Below, one piece after another: positions 18,500 through 25,838 of a stretch of DNA of 64,000 bases. The notes under the pieces are model-generated. The model was not told the origin of the DNA. It was given only the letters and a program-made list of their open reading frames with translations, and did not search any database. A program made the position numbers and the translations under genes. The number at the start of each line of letters is the position of its first letter. Position 1 is the stretch's first letter. Origin of the DNA: Pseudoduganella albidiflava (GTDB lineage Bacteria; Pseudomonadota; Gammaproteobacteria; Burkholderiales; Burkholderiaceae_D); contig NZ_CP036401.1 in NCBI RefSeq assembly GCF_004322755.1, positions 6,696,001 through 6,760,000 on the forward strand, written 5' to 3'.

Positions 18500-19264
18500 T
18501 CAGCCAATCTGCAGCAAACGGCTGGCAATCCCTTGCTCTTCGCGTGGCGAAAAAAAGAAGGGATATAAAGAACGCTCGCCGGCAGGATGCATGCTGGTAC
18601 CACCGAGCTTGCGGATCTGCTCATTGACATAATCCATGCTCACATGCAGCAGATATGCCGGCGCATCGACGCGCGGATTACTCCGCAATTCACCGATCTG
18701 GTTAAATCCCAGCATGTTCATATAATATCGACGATGGCGTGGATTCACCTCGATGAATACATCGGTGCAGTTGTGCAGATAATGGCCATAAATGAAAAGC
18801 ACATGGAACAGCGAAGCCAGTGCGCTTTTCGATTTCACGTGCGGGGCAAAAGCAAGCTTGGTAATCTCGCAGACCTTCGCGCCACGCGCACGAAATTCCT
18901 CGATATAGTCCGAAAATACCTCGTCGGCCAGGATTCCCATCGATGAATCGATGCCCAGCGTTACGGTTCCGATGACTTCCCCCTTGTCGGAGGCAGCCAG
19001 GGTGATACGGTTAGGGTTGTTATCGATCCGGTGTGTGCCTGCATAGCCGCGCCAGGCATACATCTTGTTGATGAGCATGCTCGCGGAAGCACGCCCGGAG
19101 TCATTATCGGCAACGCGGATGCCGAAATCGGATTGATTGATAGTCACATGCGTTATGTTTGCAGAGTTATCTTCTTCGACAGCACAGATCAAGGGCTCGC
19201 CGGATTCGTAATCGTCCGGTAAAAGCTGATCGGTGTTGCCGTCCTTGGTAAACTCTGAGGCCAT
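18500..19264 (-). CDS. FeeM-like long-chain N-acyl amino acid synthase, copy 1
   Basis: A 254-residue GNAT-fold acyltransferase of the FeeM/N-acyl amino acid synthase type, which joins a long-chain acyl group from acyl-ACP to an amino acid. Its core motifs are shared with copies at 59110 and 63160: SMLINKMYAWRGY, NPNRITLAASD, VCEITKLAFAP, FIEVNPRHRRYY, NPRVDAPAYLL and SLYPFFFSPREEQ. The start ATG at 19264 follows AGGGGAG by 6 bases. It is a single gene between the transglycosylase and an AT-rich regulatory region. Synthases of this kind have been linked to XrtA systems before; the amino acid substrate here is unknown. Confidence 0.85.
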   Translation of the reverse strand: MASEFTKDGNTDQLLPDDYESGEPLICAVEEDNSANITHVTINQSDFGIRVADNDSGRASASMLINKMYAWRGYAGTHRIDNNPNRITLAASDKGEVIGTVTLGIDSSMGILADEVFSDYIEEFRARGAKVCEITKLAFAPHVKSKSALASLFHVLFIYGHYLHNCTDVFIEVNPRHRRYYMNMLGFNQIGELRSNPRVDAPAYLLHVSMDYVNEQIRKLGGTSMHPAGERSLYPFFFSPREEQGIASRLLQIG

Positions 19265-19299
19265 AGCACACTCCCCTGTTGAGTGGCTCGACATCTTTA

Positions 19300-19324
19300 A
19301 TTGGTAACGGAGCAAGTTACCAAT
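19300..19324. promoter_or_regulatory. Perfect 9-bp dyad in FeeM copy 1 leader
   Basis: ATTGGTAAC and GTTACCAAT are exact inverted repeats with a 7-base spacer, 36-60 bases upstream of the FeeM start. Because it lies between the putative -10 (19376) and the gene, it could act as a repressor operator or as a leader hairpin. Confidence 0.6.
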
Positions 19325-19375
19325 CGTGCCGTGCATCTTCAACAACTGCTAATTATTATTTATTGTGTATTACTA

Positions 19376-19381
19376 ATTATA
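19376..19381 (-). promoter_or_regulatory. Putative -10 element of FeeM copy 1
   Basis: A consensus TATAAT on the minus strand inside AT-rich DNA. No good -35 hexamer lies 16-18 bases ahead, so the promoter may need an activator. Transcription would start near 19369 and run through the dyad at 19300-19324 before the start codon at 19264. Confidence 0.4.
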
Positions 19382-19837
19382 TTTTGCGCTACTAATTATT
19401 GAATACTATATTTATGACTTCTCATTGCTGCGAGCATTGCATAGCCCAGCATTCTGTTCGGTTGCCTGCGCATGCCAGGCTGCAGGGAGACTGCCTGGCA
19501 ACGTGCGGAGTCTGGTCTTGTTGCCGGACGTGAAGCGGACAATAGCCAGATGGTAATGCACCTGAGGGTGTTTAGGGGGCTGTCGAGGCTGCTTTTTTCA
19601 GCAACGCGGCGCCACGCCCATGATTCTTGCCGACCGCCCTCCGATCCGACGGCGTGCCGAAACGAGCGATTCAACTCGGTAGCTCCAAATGACGCCGACC
19701 GGCCCGCAATGGCAGGGATCCCGTCTTGCAGCCAACCGAGCCCAGCTTGATGCGCGGGCAAGGTTGAGCATGGAATAATGACACGAGGAAGCTGCGCGAT
19801 CAATAGGCTGAGACCGCCAATGCGTCGACTCGACACG

Positions 19838-20842
19838 TCACGCAGTGCGGTCGAGCCGGCGCAGTACACGCAGATGAGGCACCCACAACAGGGCACGCAA
19901 CACGCGCAGGCGAAGCCCCGCATGACGGTCGAGTGCCGGCCGGCCGTATCGGCGGCGCAGGAAGTCGTCCACACCGAGCAATGCTGCCCGCGCCTGCTCG
20001 GGAAAGCCCCGGTAGTACAGGCGGTTCACGTCGTACAGCGCGCGGTCGAGCAGCTTCAGCCCGAGACGGCGCCGATGCGCCGCCGGCGTGCTGCCGTGCC
20101 AGAAAATCAGGTAATTGCGGGCCATCAGGTAAAAGTAGTACGCCGGGCGGTCGGTTTCACGCCGCGGCATCGCGTGCAGCACGCGCGCGTCGTACGCCAC
20201 CGCGCTATGCCAGCCGTGTGCGGCCAGCCGGGCACACAGTTCGTCGTCTTCGTAGTAAGCGAACATGCGCTCGTCGAGCTTGCCGGCCGCGCGCAGTGCC
20301 TGCGTTCGCAGCAACATCGCGGTGCCGGGTACCCACTGCTGGGCCTGTAGCCGGCAGGCCTTGCTGCGTGCATCGTCGACATTGCTGGCGCGGTGGGTAT
20401 CGAGCCGCGACCAGTCGTGGAAATTACCGCAAAAGTAGACTTTCTCGGGCTGGTCGAGGATCGCCAGCAGCGGCGAAGCGGCGCCGCATCGATCGTCCGC
20501 CGCCATCAATGCCAGCAGTTGCGCCAGCACGGTGACGCTGCCCATCACCGCGTCGCTGTTGACCAGCCATAGGAAGTCATGGCCGTCGTCCAGGGCGCGG
20601 TCGACCGCCAGGTTGTGTCCACCCGCGAATCCGTGGTTGACGGACTCGCGACGCAACGCGACGGGCAAGCCGGCCAGGCCGTGTGCCAGCGCCTGCGCGT
20701 CGGCCGGGGCCGAGCCGTTATCGATGACAAGAATGTCGGCTGTGACACCGGCAGGCAGTTGCTGGCGCAGCAGATCGCTCACGCAATCGAGGGTTTGCGC
20801 CGCGCCATTCCAGTTCAGGATGCTGACGAGGACCCGGCTCAC
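19838..20842 (-). CDS. Glycosyltransferase family 2 (rhamnosyl-type)
   Basis: A 334-residue GT2 enzyme resembling dTDP-rhamnosyl or galactofuranosyl transferases. It begins VLVSILNWNGAAQT, has ILVIDNGSAPAD and NHGFAGGHNLAVDRAL, and the DXD-like LWLVNSDAV. The acceptor domain contains YYEDDELCARLAAHGW and RNYLIFW. The start is GTG at 20842, overlapping the preceding stop as GTGA. It is the last gene of the 30540-to-19838 operon and probably adds a sugar to the exopolysaccharide repeat. Confidence 0.88.
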   Translation of the reverse strand: MSRVLVSILNWNGAAQTLDCVSDLLRQQLPAGVTADILVIDNGSAPADAQALAHGLAGLPVALRRESVNHGFAGGHNLAVDRALDDGHDFLWLVNSDAVMGSVTVLAQLLALMAADDRCGAASPLLAILDQPEKVYFCGNFHDWSRLDTHRASNVDDARSKACRLQAQQWVPGTAMLLRTQALRAAGKLDERMFAYYEDDELCARLAAHGWHSAVAYDARVLHAMPRRETDRPAYYFYLMARNYLIFWHGSTPAAHRRRLGLKLLDRALYDVNRLYYRGFPEQARAALLGVDDFLRRRYGRPALDRHAGLRLRVLRALLWVPHLRVLRRLDRTA

Positions 20843-21807
20843 GCGTTGCGCTCCCGCCGCAGCATCAGCCCGATCGCAAGCGGAATGAAACACAACACGC
20901 TGCGCGCGTCGATCCGCAACTGCTTCCACATCACGTCGAGGAACGGCTTGCGGTGCGCCACGCGATGCAGCACATCCGCCACGAAGCCGCGCCGCAGCGC
21001 CTGCACCGCTTCGCGGTTTTCCTTCACCTGGCGCTCGGTGAGCGGATACAGGCGAGCGATGGCCTTCTTGTATTTCATTTCGTAGTGCAGGCGGATCAAC
21101 GATTTTTCCGTTCCCCAACCGGATCCGGCGAACACATTGACGCCATCCCGATACACCACTTCGCGGGCGGACGAGAACGCGATGCGGTCCGTCATGCGCG
21201 ACAGGTCGAGCCAGAACAGGTAATCCTCGCCGGCATACACGAATTCCTCGCGAAAGCGCAAGGTGCGGAACGAGCGGAAGCGGTACACGACGGTCGACGT
21301 GCCGATCACGTTGCCGCCCAGGATCTGCGACTGCATGTCGGCCTGGTACACGTGAAGATGGCGCTCGCCCGGCAGCAGGGCGTGGCGGGCCGGTTCGATG
21401 CGTCCGGCGCGTTCGAATGCGCTGATTGTCTGGTTCAACTGGTAAAAGTCGGCAAAGTAGAAATCGTAGCCGGCGCTCAGCGCACGCAGTGCGCTGGCCA
21501 GATGATCCGGCTCCCAGGTATCGTCGGAATCGAGGAAGGCGACCAGTTCGGTATCGGGCGTGACGTGATCGAGCGCCGCGTTGCGGGCTGCCGCCGGACC
21601 GCCGTTCTTCTGCTCCACGATCCGCACGTGCGACCGTTCTCCGGCCGATAACTGTGCCACTTCATCGCGCGCCGGCACCGGCGAACCGTCATCGACGACG
21701 ATCACGTCCAGCTGCGCATCGACCGTCTGGACCGCCACTGCGCGCAACGCCCGCGCCAGGATGCCCGGCCGGCGCTGGTAATACGGAATGACAACGGCGA
21801 TCTTCAC
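20839..21807 (-). CDS. Glycosyltransferase family 2 (GT-A)
   Basis: A 322-residue GT2 enzyme with the GT-A core KIAVVIPYYQRRPGIL, DVIVVDDGSPVPA, NGGPAAARNAALD and the DXD motif LDSDDTWEPDH. The GEDYLFWLDLS segment is the usual catalytic-base ED pair. The start is a GTG at 21807 because GAGG lies 7 bases ahead; an ATG at 21825 is possible. It is followed directly by the other GT2. Both probably build the same repeat unit as the XrtA glycosyltransferases, but substrate specificity is not readable. Confidence 0.85.
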   Translation of the reverse strand: MKIAVVIPYYQRRPGILARALRAVAVQTVDAQLDVIVVDDGSPVPARDEVAQLSAGERSHVRIVEQKNGGPAAARNAALDHVTPDTELVAFLDSDDTWEPDHLASALRALSAGYDFYFADFYQLNQTISAFERAGRIEPARHALLPGERHLHVYQADMQSQILGGNVIGTSTVVYRFRSFRTLRFREEFVYAGEDYLFWLDLSRMTDRIAFSSAREVVYRDGVNVFAGSGWGTEKSLIRLHYEMKYKKAIARLYPLTERQVKENREAVQALRRGFVADVLHRVAHRKPFLDVMWKQLRIDARSVLCFIPLAIGLMLRRERNA

Positions 21808-21886
21808 GGTGCGGCCTCGCTGCATGCGGCACTGTTGCGTACGCCGGGGGTTTCCATTCTCTGCATCCAAGCTCCTCAGGTATTCG

Positions 21887-23098
21887 TCAGCCGGTGCGAC
21901 GGACCACGTGCCACAGGTCGCGCAGGAATGGGGCCGGATCCGACCAGGTGAACAGGTAATAGCGCGTGGACGGACGCAGGAAGTCGCGCAGGTACCCGGC
22001 CAGTTCGCCGCCGCGCGAGAACACCAGCTTGCGGTCCGCCACTGCGCCGGGCTGGAACAGCAGGCGCGCCAGGCGCTTCGTTTCCGGAATCATGAAACGG
22101 CAGCGCAGGCCGGCACGGTAACGGGGCTGTGGCTGCGCCGCGCCGACACCCAGCAGGCTGTAGGCCAGCCAGGGAAAGTCGGCGCCGGCATGGCAGGCCA
22201 GCGGCAGGCTGCCCCAGAAACGGCCGTTGATCTCCATGAGCGCCGCTTCATCGCGCTCGGGGTCGTAGCGGTACTCGACCATTGCGATGCCTTCCCAGTC
22301 GAGTTCCCGCAGCAGCGCCAGCGAGCGTTCCCGCAACGCCGCATGGTGCTCGAGCGACACCGATTCGCACAGCGTCGACACGCCCCCTTCCGGCGGCCAT
22401 TCATGCAGCCGGCGATGCTGGAACACACAGTGGGCCCGGCCCTCATGCATCAGGAAAAACTGCCCCAGGCCATGGCCTGCGCAGTATTCCTGGATCATCG
22501 GATAGCGGCCGACCGGCTCGAATTGCCGCAGGTAGTCCAGCAATTCGCTGCCGTCATGGCAATAGCGGGTCTTGTCCAGTACCAGCCCCGCACGGCGCAA
22601 CACGATGCCGGCTTCGTTCGGCTCGGCCCATTTCAGCACGACGGGATAGCGCAGCGCCGGTGCCGCGGCTTGCGCTTCCGCGAAGGTGGCCGGCTGTACC
22701 GTGCGAGGAACCGGCACACCAGCCTTGTCGGCCGCGGCATAGGTCTTCTGCTTGTCCAGCACGGTCTCCATCCGCCTTGCGTCCGGGAACATCAGCCGGT
22801 AGCCGGCCAGGCGATCGCGGTGCCGGTTCAGCAATGCGATGTCGCCTTCCGAGATCGCGAACAGGCACGCGGTGCCTAGCCGCTGCGCCAGCTGCTCCAG
22901 CTGGTCGAGCGTGCCCGCCGCATCTTCCGCGCGCAGCATGCCTTCGCACAGATAGCGTGACGACAGCCCAGGCGCGGCAACGCTGCGTGCCACGCCATAG
23001 ACCGGTACGCCGCGCCGGCCCAGGCTGCGCACGATGGCCAGTCCGATGGGCGTATCGATACCCAGCACCACGGCTGGCATGTGAGGTTTGGCCGTCAC
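21887..23098 (-). CDS. ATP-grasp domain protein
   Basis: A 403-residue ATP-grasp ligase-like protein. Residues 8-45 (VVLGIDTPIGLAIVRSLGRRGV) form the pre-ATP-grasp strand. The ATP-grasp domain has the invariant YPVVLKWAE lysine and, in the C-terminal part, MVEYRYDPERDEAALMEINGRFWGSLPLA with the metal-binding Glu and Asn. It ligates a carboxylic acid to an amine or thiol using ATP; the substrate is not known. The start is a GTG at 23098 overlapping the preceding stop as GTGA; an ATG at 23080 is an alternative. It may amidate or peptidylate a polysaccharide unit. Confidence 0.82.
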   Translation of the reverse strand: MTAKPHMPAVVLGIDTPIGLAIVRSLGRRGVPVYGVARSVAAPGLSSRYLCEGMLRAEDAAGTLDQLEQLAQRLGTACLFAISEGDIALLNRHRDRLAGYRLMFPDARRMETVLDKQKTYAAADKAGVPVPRTVQPATFAEAQAAAPALRYPVVLKWAEPNEAGIVLRRAGLVLDKTRYCHDGSELLDYLRQFEPVGRYPMIQEYCAGHGLGQFFLMHEGRAHCVFQHRRLHEWPPEGGVSTLCESVSLEHHAALRERSLALLRELDWEGIAMVEYRYDPERDEAALMEINGRFWGSLPLACHAGADFPWLAYSLLGVGAAQPQPRYRAGLRCRFMIPETKRLARLLFQPGAVADRKLVFSRGGELAGYLRDFLRPSTRYYLFTWSDPAPFLRDLWHVVRRTG

Positions 23099-24207
23099 GG
23101 GGCGCCTCGCGCGGCAAGCCAGCGTGATCCCTGCAGGGATTGCAACCGTGCCAGCAGCCGCGCGCGCAACAGGTGCCGGCGCCCCTCGGTGATGGAACCC
23201 GCCAGCCACACGGTGACGAGAATGGCGCCCAGCACTTCGAAGAAATACAGGTAGCCGGCCGGGTCGCCGCCGATCGCCGCGCCAAAGAACAGCAGCAGCG
23301 GCTGGTGCATCAGGTAGAGCGAGAACGTGTAGCCAGCCAGCCAGCGGATCGGCCGCTCCAGCGGCACCAGGATGCGGCCCAGCAGCATCGGTGCGACAGC
23401 GCGGGCGCCGACGAAGTGGGCGGCCACGATCATGCCCAGCAGGTAATCGGTCAGCGCGAAACGGGAAAACGTCAACTGATGATGCCAGGTTTCGCCGACC
23501 AGGCTGCGCATCCAGGCACTGCCCAGGTCGGTCAGCCGGTAATGCTGGAACAGGCCGAATGCAACGATCGAGCCAAGGAACAACGCCAGGCCGGTGGCGA
23601 AGGACGTGCGCTGCAGCAGCCGCCAGCGATGCACCACGACGCCCATGGCCCACACCGGCGCCAGCAGGAGAATCTTCGGCCCCACCACCAGTGCGCAACC
23701 GGCCAGCAACAACACCCGCGTGCGGCCGGCGGTGAATACGCAGACCGCGAACATGATGTAGTACCACATCTCATAGCACAGCGACCAGTAGGGCGTGTTC
23801 GAGAACGACATGATGGAGATCGTCCACACTTCGTTCAGCCATGCCAGGCTGGTGGCGATGCGAACGGGCGCGAGGCCATGGGTGGTCCAGCCCTGGTAGA
23901 TGTCCGGACGCAGTGCCGCACCGGCAAGATCCAGCAATGGCGTCGCCAGGACCACGGGAATGGCCAGTGAGTAAAAGCGCGACAGGCGGCTGGCCCAGTA
24001 TTCGGCCGGGGTATTTTCCCGCTTGGCGTGAATGGTCGAGATCACGTAGCCGGAAAGCACGAAGAACACCATCACCGCGGCGTGCCCATGACCGGACAGT
24101 GGCAGGATCTCGGTGCTGAGCCAGCGCATGTTCATGTGGTAGACGACCACCATCAACGCCGCCAGGAAGCGCAAGGCGTCGAGGTAAAGCGAGAATTCGC
24201 GGCTCAT
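23095..24207 (-). CDS. Membrane acyltransferase family 3 (OafA/YrhL-like)
   Basis: A 370-residue multi-pass protein with about ten hydrophobic segments. The start (EFSLYLDALRFLAALMVVVYHM) has the characteristic LDALR and the histidine that acts in acyl transfer. Such proteins O-acetylate polysaccharides in or across the inner membrane. It is the only predicted polysaccharide O-acyltransferase in the window. It sits two bases downstream of the phosphatase stop and overlaps the ATP-grasp start. The C-terminus ends in a basic segment. Confidence 0.85.
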   Translation of the reverse strand: MSREFSLYLDALRFLAALMVVVYHMNMRWLSTEILPLSGHGHAAVMVFFVLSGYVISTIHAKRENTPAEYWASRLSRFYSLAIPVVLATPLLDLAGAALRPDIYQGWTTHGLAPVRIATSLAWLNEVWTISIMSFSNTPYWSLCYEMWYYIMFAVCVFTAGRTRVLLLAGCALVVGPKILLLAPVWAMGVVVHRWRLLQRTSFATGLALFLGSIVAFGLFQHYRLTDLGSAWMRSLVGETWHHQLTFSRFALTDYLLGMIVAAHFVGARAVAPMLLGRILVPLERPIRWLAGYTFSLYLMHQPLLLFFGAAIGGDPAGYLYFFEVLGAILVTVWLAGSITEGRRHLLRARLLARLQSLQGSRWLAARGAP

Positions 24208-24209
24208 CG

Positions 24210-24806
24210 CTAGCCCCTCTTTTGCGCCGGCGCGGCGCGTGCATTCGGAACGTCGTTCGCCAGCCGGCCAACAGCCTGGCGGACACGGGTGAAGCAGGTA
24301 TCGAAATACGCGTCGGACAGTGTGAATGGATCATGCAGGTGCGGGAACGGTGGCGTGCACCAGTTGCCGAGCAGTGCCACCTGCACGTCGCGCCGGCCGC
24401 CCAGCCTGCGCGTCAGCTCGTGCGCCTGCCGCACTTCCATGACCAGCAGCAGGTCACCCGGCTGCACGGTGAAATCCTGCCAGTCGCGCGCGCGATGCGC
24501 ATCCATCGGCATGCGCTGGCGCGCGGCGGCCGCCAGCGCCGGCTCCGGCGAGCCAACGCCGGTCGTGGTCGACAGACCCAGCGATGCCGTGTGCAACCCT
24601 TCGGCGCGCGCGACCTGCTCGGCATACGCGCTGCGGCAGATATTGCCCAGGCAGACGAACACCACGCGGCGCACCGCCTGCGGATCATGCAAGTCGAACG
24701 GCCGCAGGCGGCCGGCGGTGCGCTCGGCGTGCGCCAGCAGCAGCCGCACCAGGCCGCGCCACGTGCCGAAGCGCGCATCGATGCGGTGGCGAAGGGCGGC
24801 GATCAT
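24210..24806 (-). CDS. Low-molecular-weight protein tyrosine phosphatase (Wzb-like)
   Basis: A 198-residue phosphatase. The P-loop VCLGNICRSA provides the CX5R signature, with Cys52 and Arg58, and the general-acid Asp is in the later HDPFTLSD segment. It has an N-terminal extension of about 45 residues beyond the usual 150-residue LMW-PTP. Such enzymes dephosphorylate the BY-kinase tyrosine tail, here perhaps the XrtA autokinase at 9339. The start is ATG 24806, an ATGA overlap with the deacetylase stop. Confidence 0.88.
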   Translation of the reverse strand: MIAALRHRIDARFGTWRGLVRLLLAHAERTAGRLRPFDLHDPQAVRRVVFVCLGNICRSAYAEQVARAEGLHTASLGLSTTTGVGSPEPALAAAARQRMPMDAHRARDWQDFTVQPGDLLLVMEVRQAHELTRRLGGRRDVQVALLGNWCTPPFPHLHDPFTLSDAYFDTCFTRVRQAVGRLANDVPNARAAPAQKRG

Positions 24807-25837
24807 GCGGGCGCTCCCTGTCGCGCCAGCGCCCAGCTGCCGTAGCGGTCGTTCACGGCCTGCTCGGCGAGCCGGCAAATGCTGCGCCACCCGCTGCCGT
24901 GCAACAGTACATTGCGTTCATCCGGAGCCGCCTGCAAGGCACTGCCCGCCTCGCCCATGCCGGTGGGCAGGAAACGGTCGCGGTTGCCGTCCAGGTAGCG
25001 GCACAGGCGCGCCAGGCGGTCCTGGTGCAGCGCATTGCCGCGCGCAGTGCGCATCTGGTCATCGCGCCGCTGCACGTATTCGAACGGATGGGTCAGCAGC
25101 ACGACCAGGGGAACCTGCTGTTCATGGGCGCGCTCCAGCAAGAGCTTCGTCTCGGCAAAGCTGGTCCCGGCGATCGTCAGCGTCTTCAGGTGGCGGCGGC
25201 CACCGAGCCGCCAATCCTGGAATGTGAGTACCGGCATCTCCAGCACGCCGTGGCGGCGGTGCGCACCGCTGTACAGGCGATAACGGGGATCGTTGCTGTC
25301 GAATACCGCGAGGCCCACGCAGGAACTGTACGGGATGCCGCAGCGGGCCATCGCGGCGAACATCGCATCGTCGTGCTGCATGTTCCCCGGCCGGAAAACC
25401 GTCGGTGCCGGCAAGCCCCAGGAAGCAAACGTCTGCTGGCCCTGGCGCAGCAGGTGCACCGTGTCTTCCTCGGCGCGGCCGAAGAACTCGTCCTGCAGCG
25501 GTTCGCGCCGCACCCGCTCGCGCCAGTCTTCGTGCTGGAACACGGCCCAGCAGGGATGCGTGTGCAACTGCACTTCATGTCCGCCGGCGGCGATGCGGCG
25601 AACGATGCCGCCCATCGGGTCCTGGTCCTTGAAATAGTAACGATGCGCCGCTTCGACGAAGAACGTGGCGGGGATCCGGTGCCGTTCGAACTGGTCGAGC
25701 AGGAAACCCAGGCCCTGCGAGCGGCCGCCGACCTCGCACCAGACCATCGGTTCCGCGACGGGTTGCCTGTCCGGGCTGGTGAACGCGCCGCCGATGGAAA
25801 ATTCGGTGTCGATCGAGATGCAGACCCGGGTGCGCAT
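24803..25837 (-). CDS. Polysaccharide deacetylase-like protein (WalW-type)
   Basis: A 344-residue NodB-fold protein with CISIDTEFSIGG at the N-terminus, ATFFVEAAHRYYF, GHEVQLHTHPCW and VFRPGNMQ. These correspond to motifs 1-3 of carbohydrate esterase 4, although SIDTEF differs from the typical DDG and the enzyme resembles the WalW subgroup. It lies one base after the asparagine-synthase homologue and overlaps the phosphatase. The probable role is deacetylation of a polysaccharide or a hexosamine lipid intermediate. The last 60 residues carry no recognised motif. Confidence 0.82.
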   Translation of the reverse strand: MRTRVCISIDTEFSIGGAFTSPDRQPVAEPMVWCEVGGRSQGLGFLLDQFERHRIPATFFVEAAHRYYFKDQDPMGGIVRRIAAGGHEVQLHTHPCWAVFQHEDWRERVRREPLQDEFFGRAEEDTVHLLRQGQQTFASWGLPAPTVFRPGNMQHDDAMFAAMARCGIPYSSCVGLAVFDSNDPRYRLYSGAHRRHGVLEMPVLTFQDWRLGGRRHLKTLTIAGTSFAETKLLLERAHEQQVPLVVLLTHPFEYVQRRDDQMRTARGNALHQDRLARLCRYLDGNRDRFLPTGMGEAGSALQAAPDERNVLLHGSGWRSICRLAEQAVNDRYGSWALARQGAPA

Positions 25838-25838
25838 G

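Larger units (their letters stand above)
19265..19837. other. 573-base AT-rich intergenic region
   Basis: No convincing gene. The first 150 bases, nearest the FeeM-like gene, contain a 25-base perfect dyad (19300-19324), a TATAAT on the minus strand (19376-19381) and three copies of CTAATTAT at 19349, 19373 and 19392. The rest, up to the glycosyltransferase end at 19838, is ordinary GC-rich DNA with no convincing signal. Confidence 0.7.

Noticed and set aside
19396..19974. Open frame on the minus strand in the region upstream of FeeM copy 1
   Set aside because: It overlaps the end of the GT2 gene, has no ribosome site and is Cys/Arg-rich without family resemblance.
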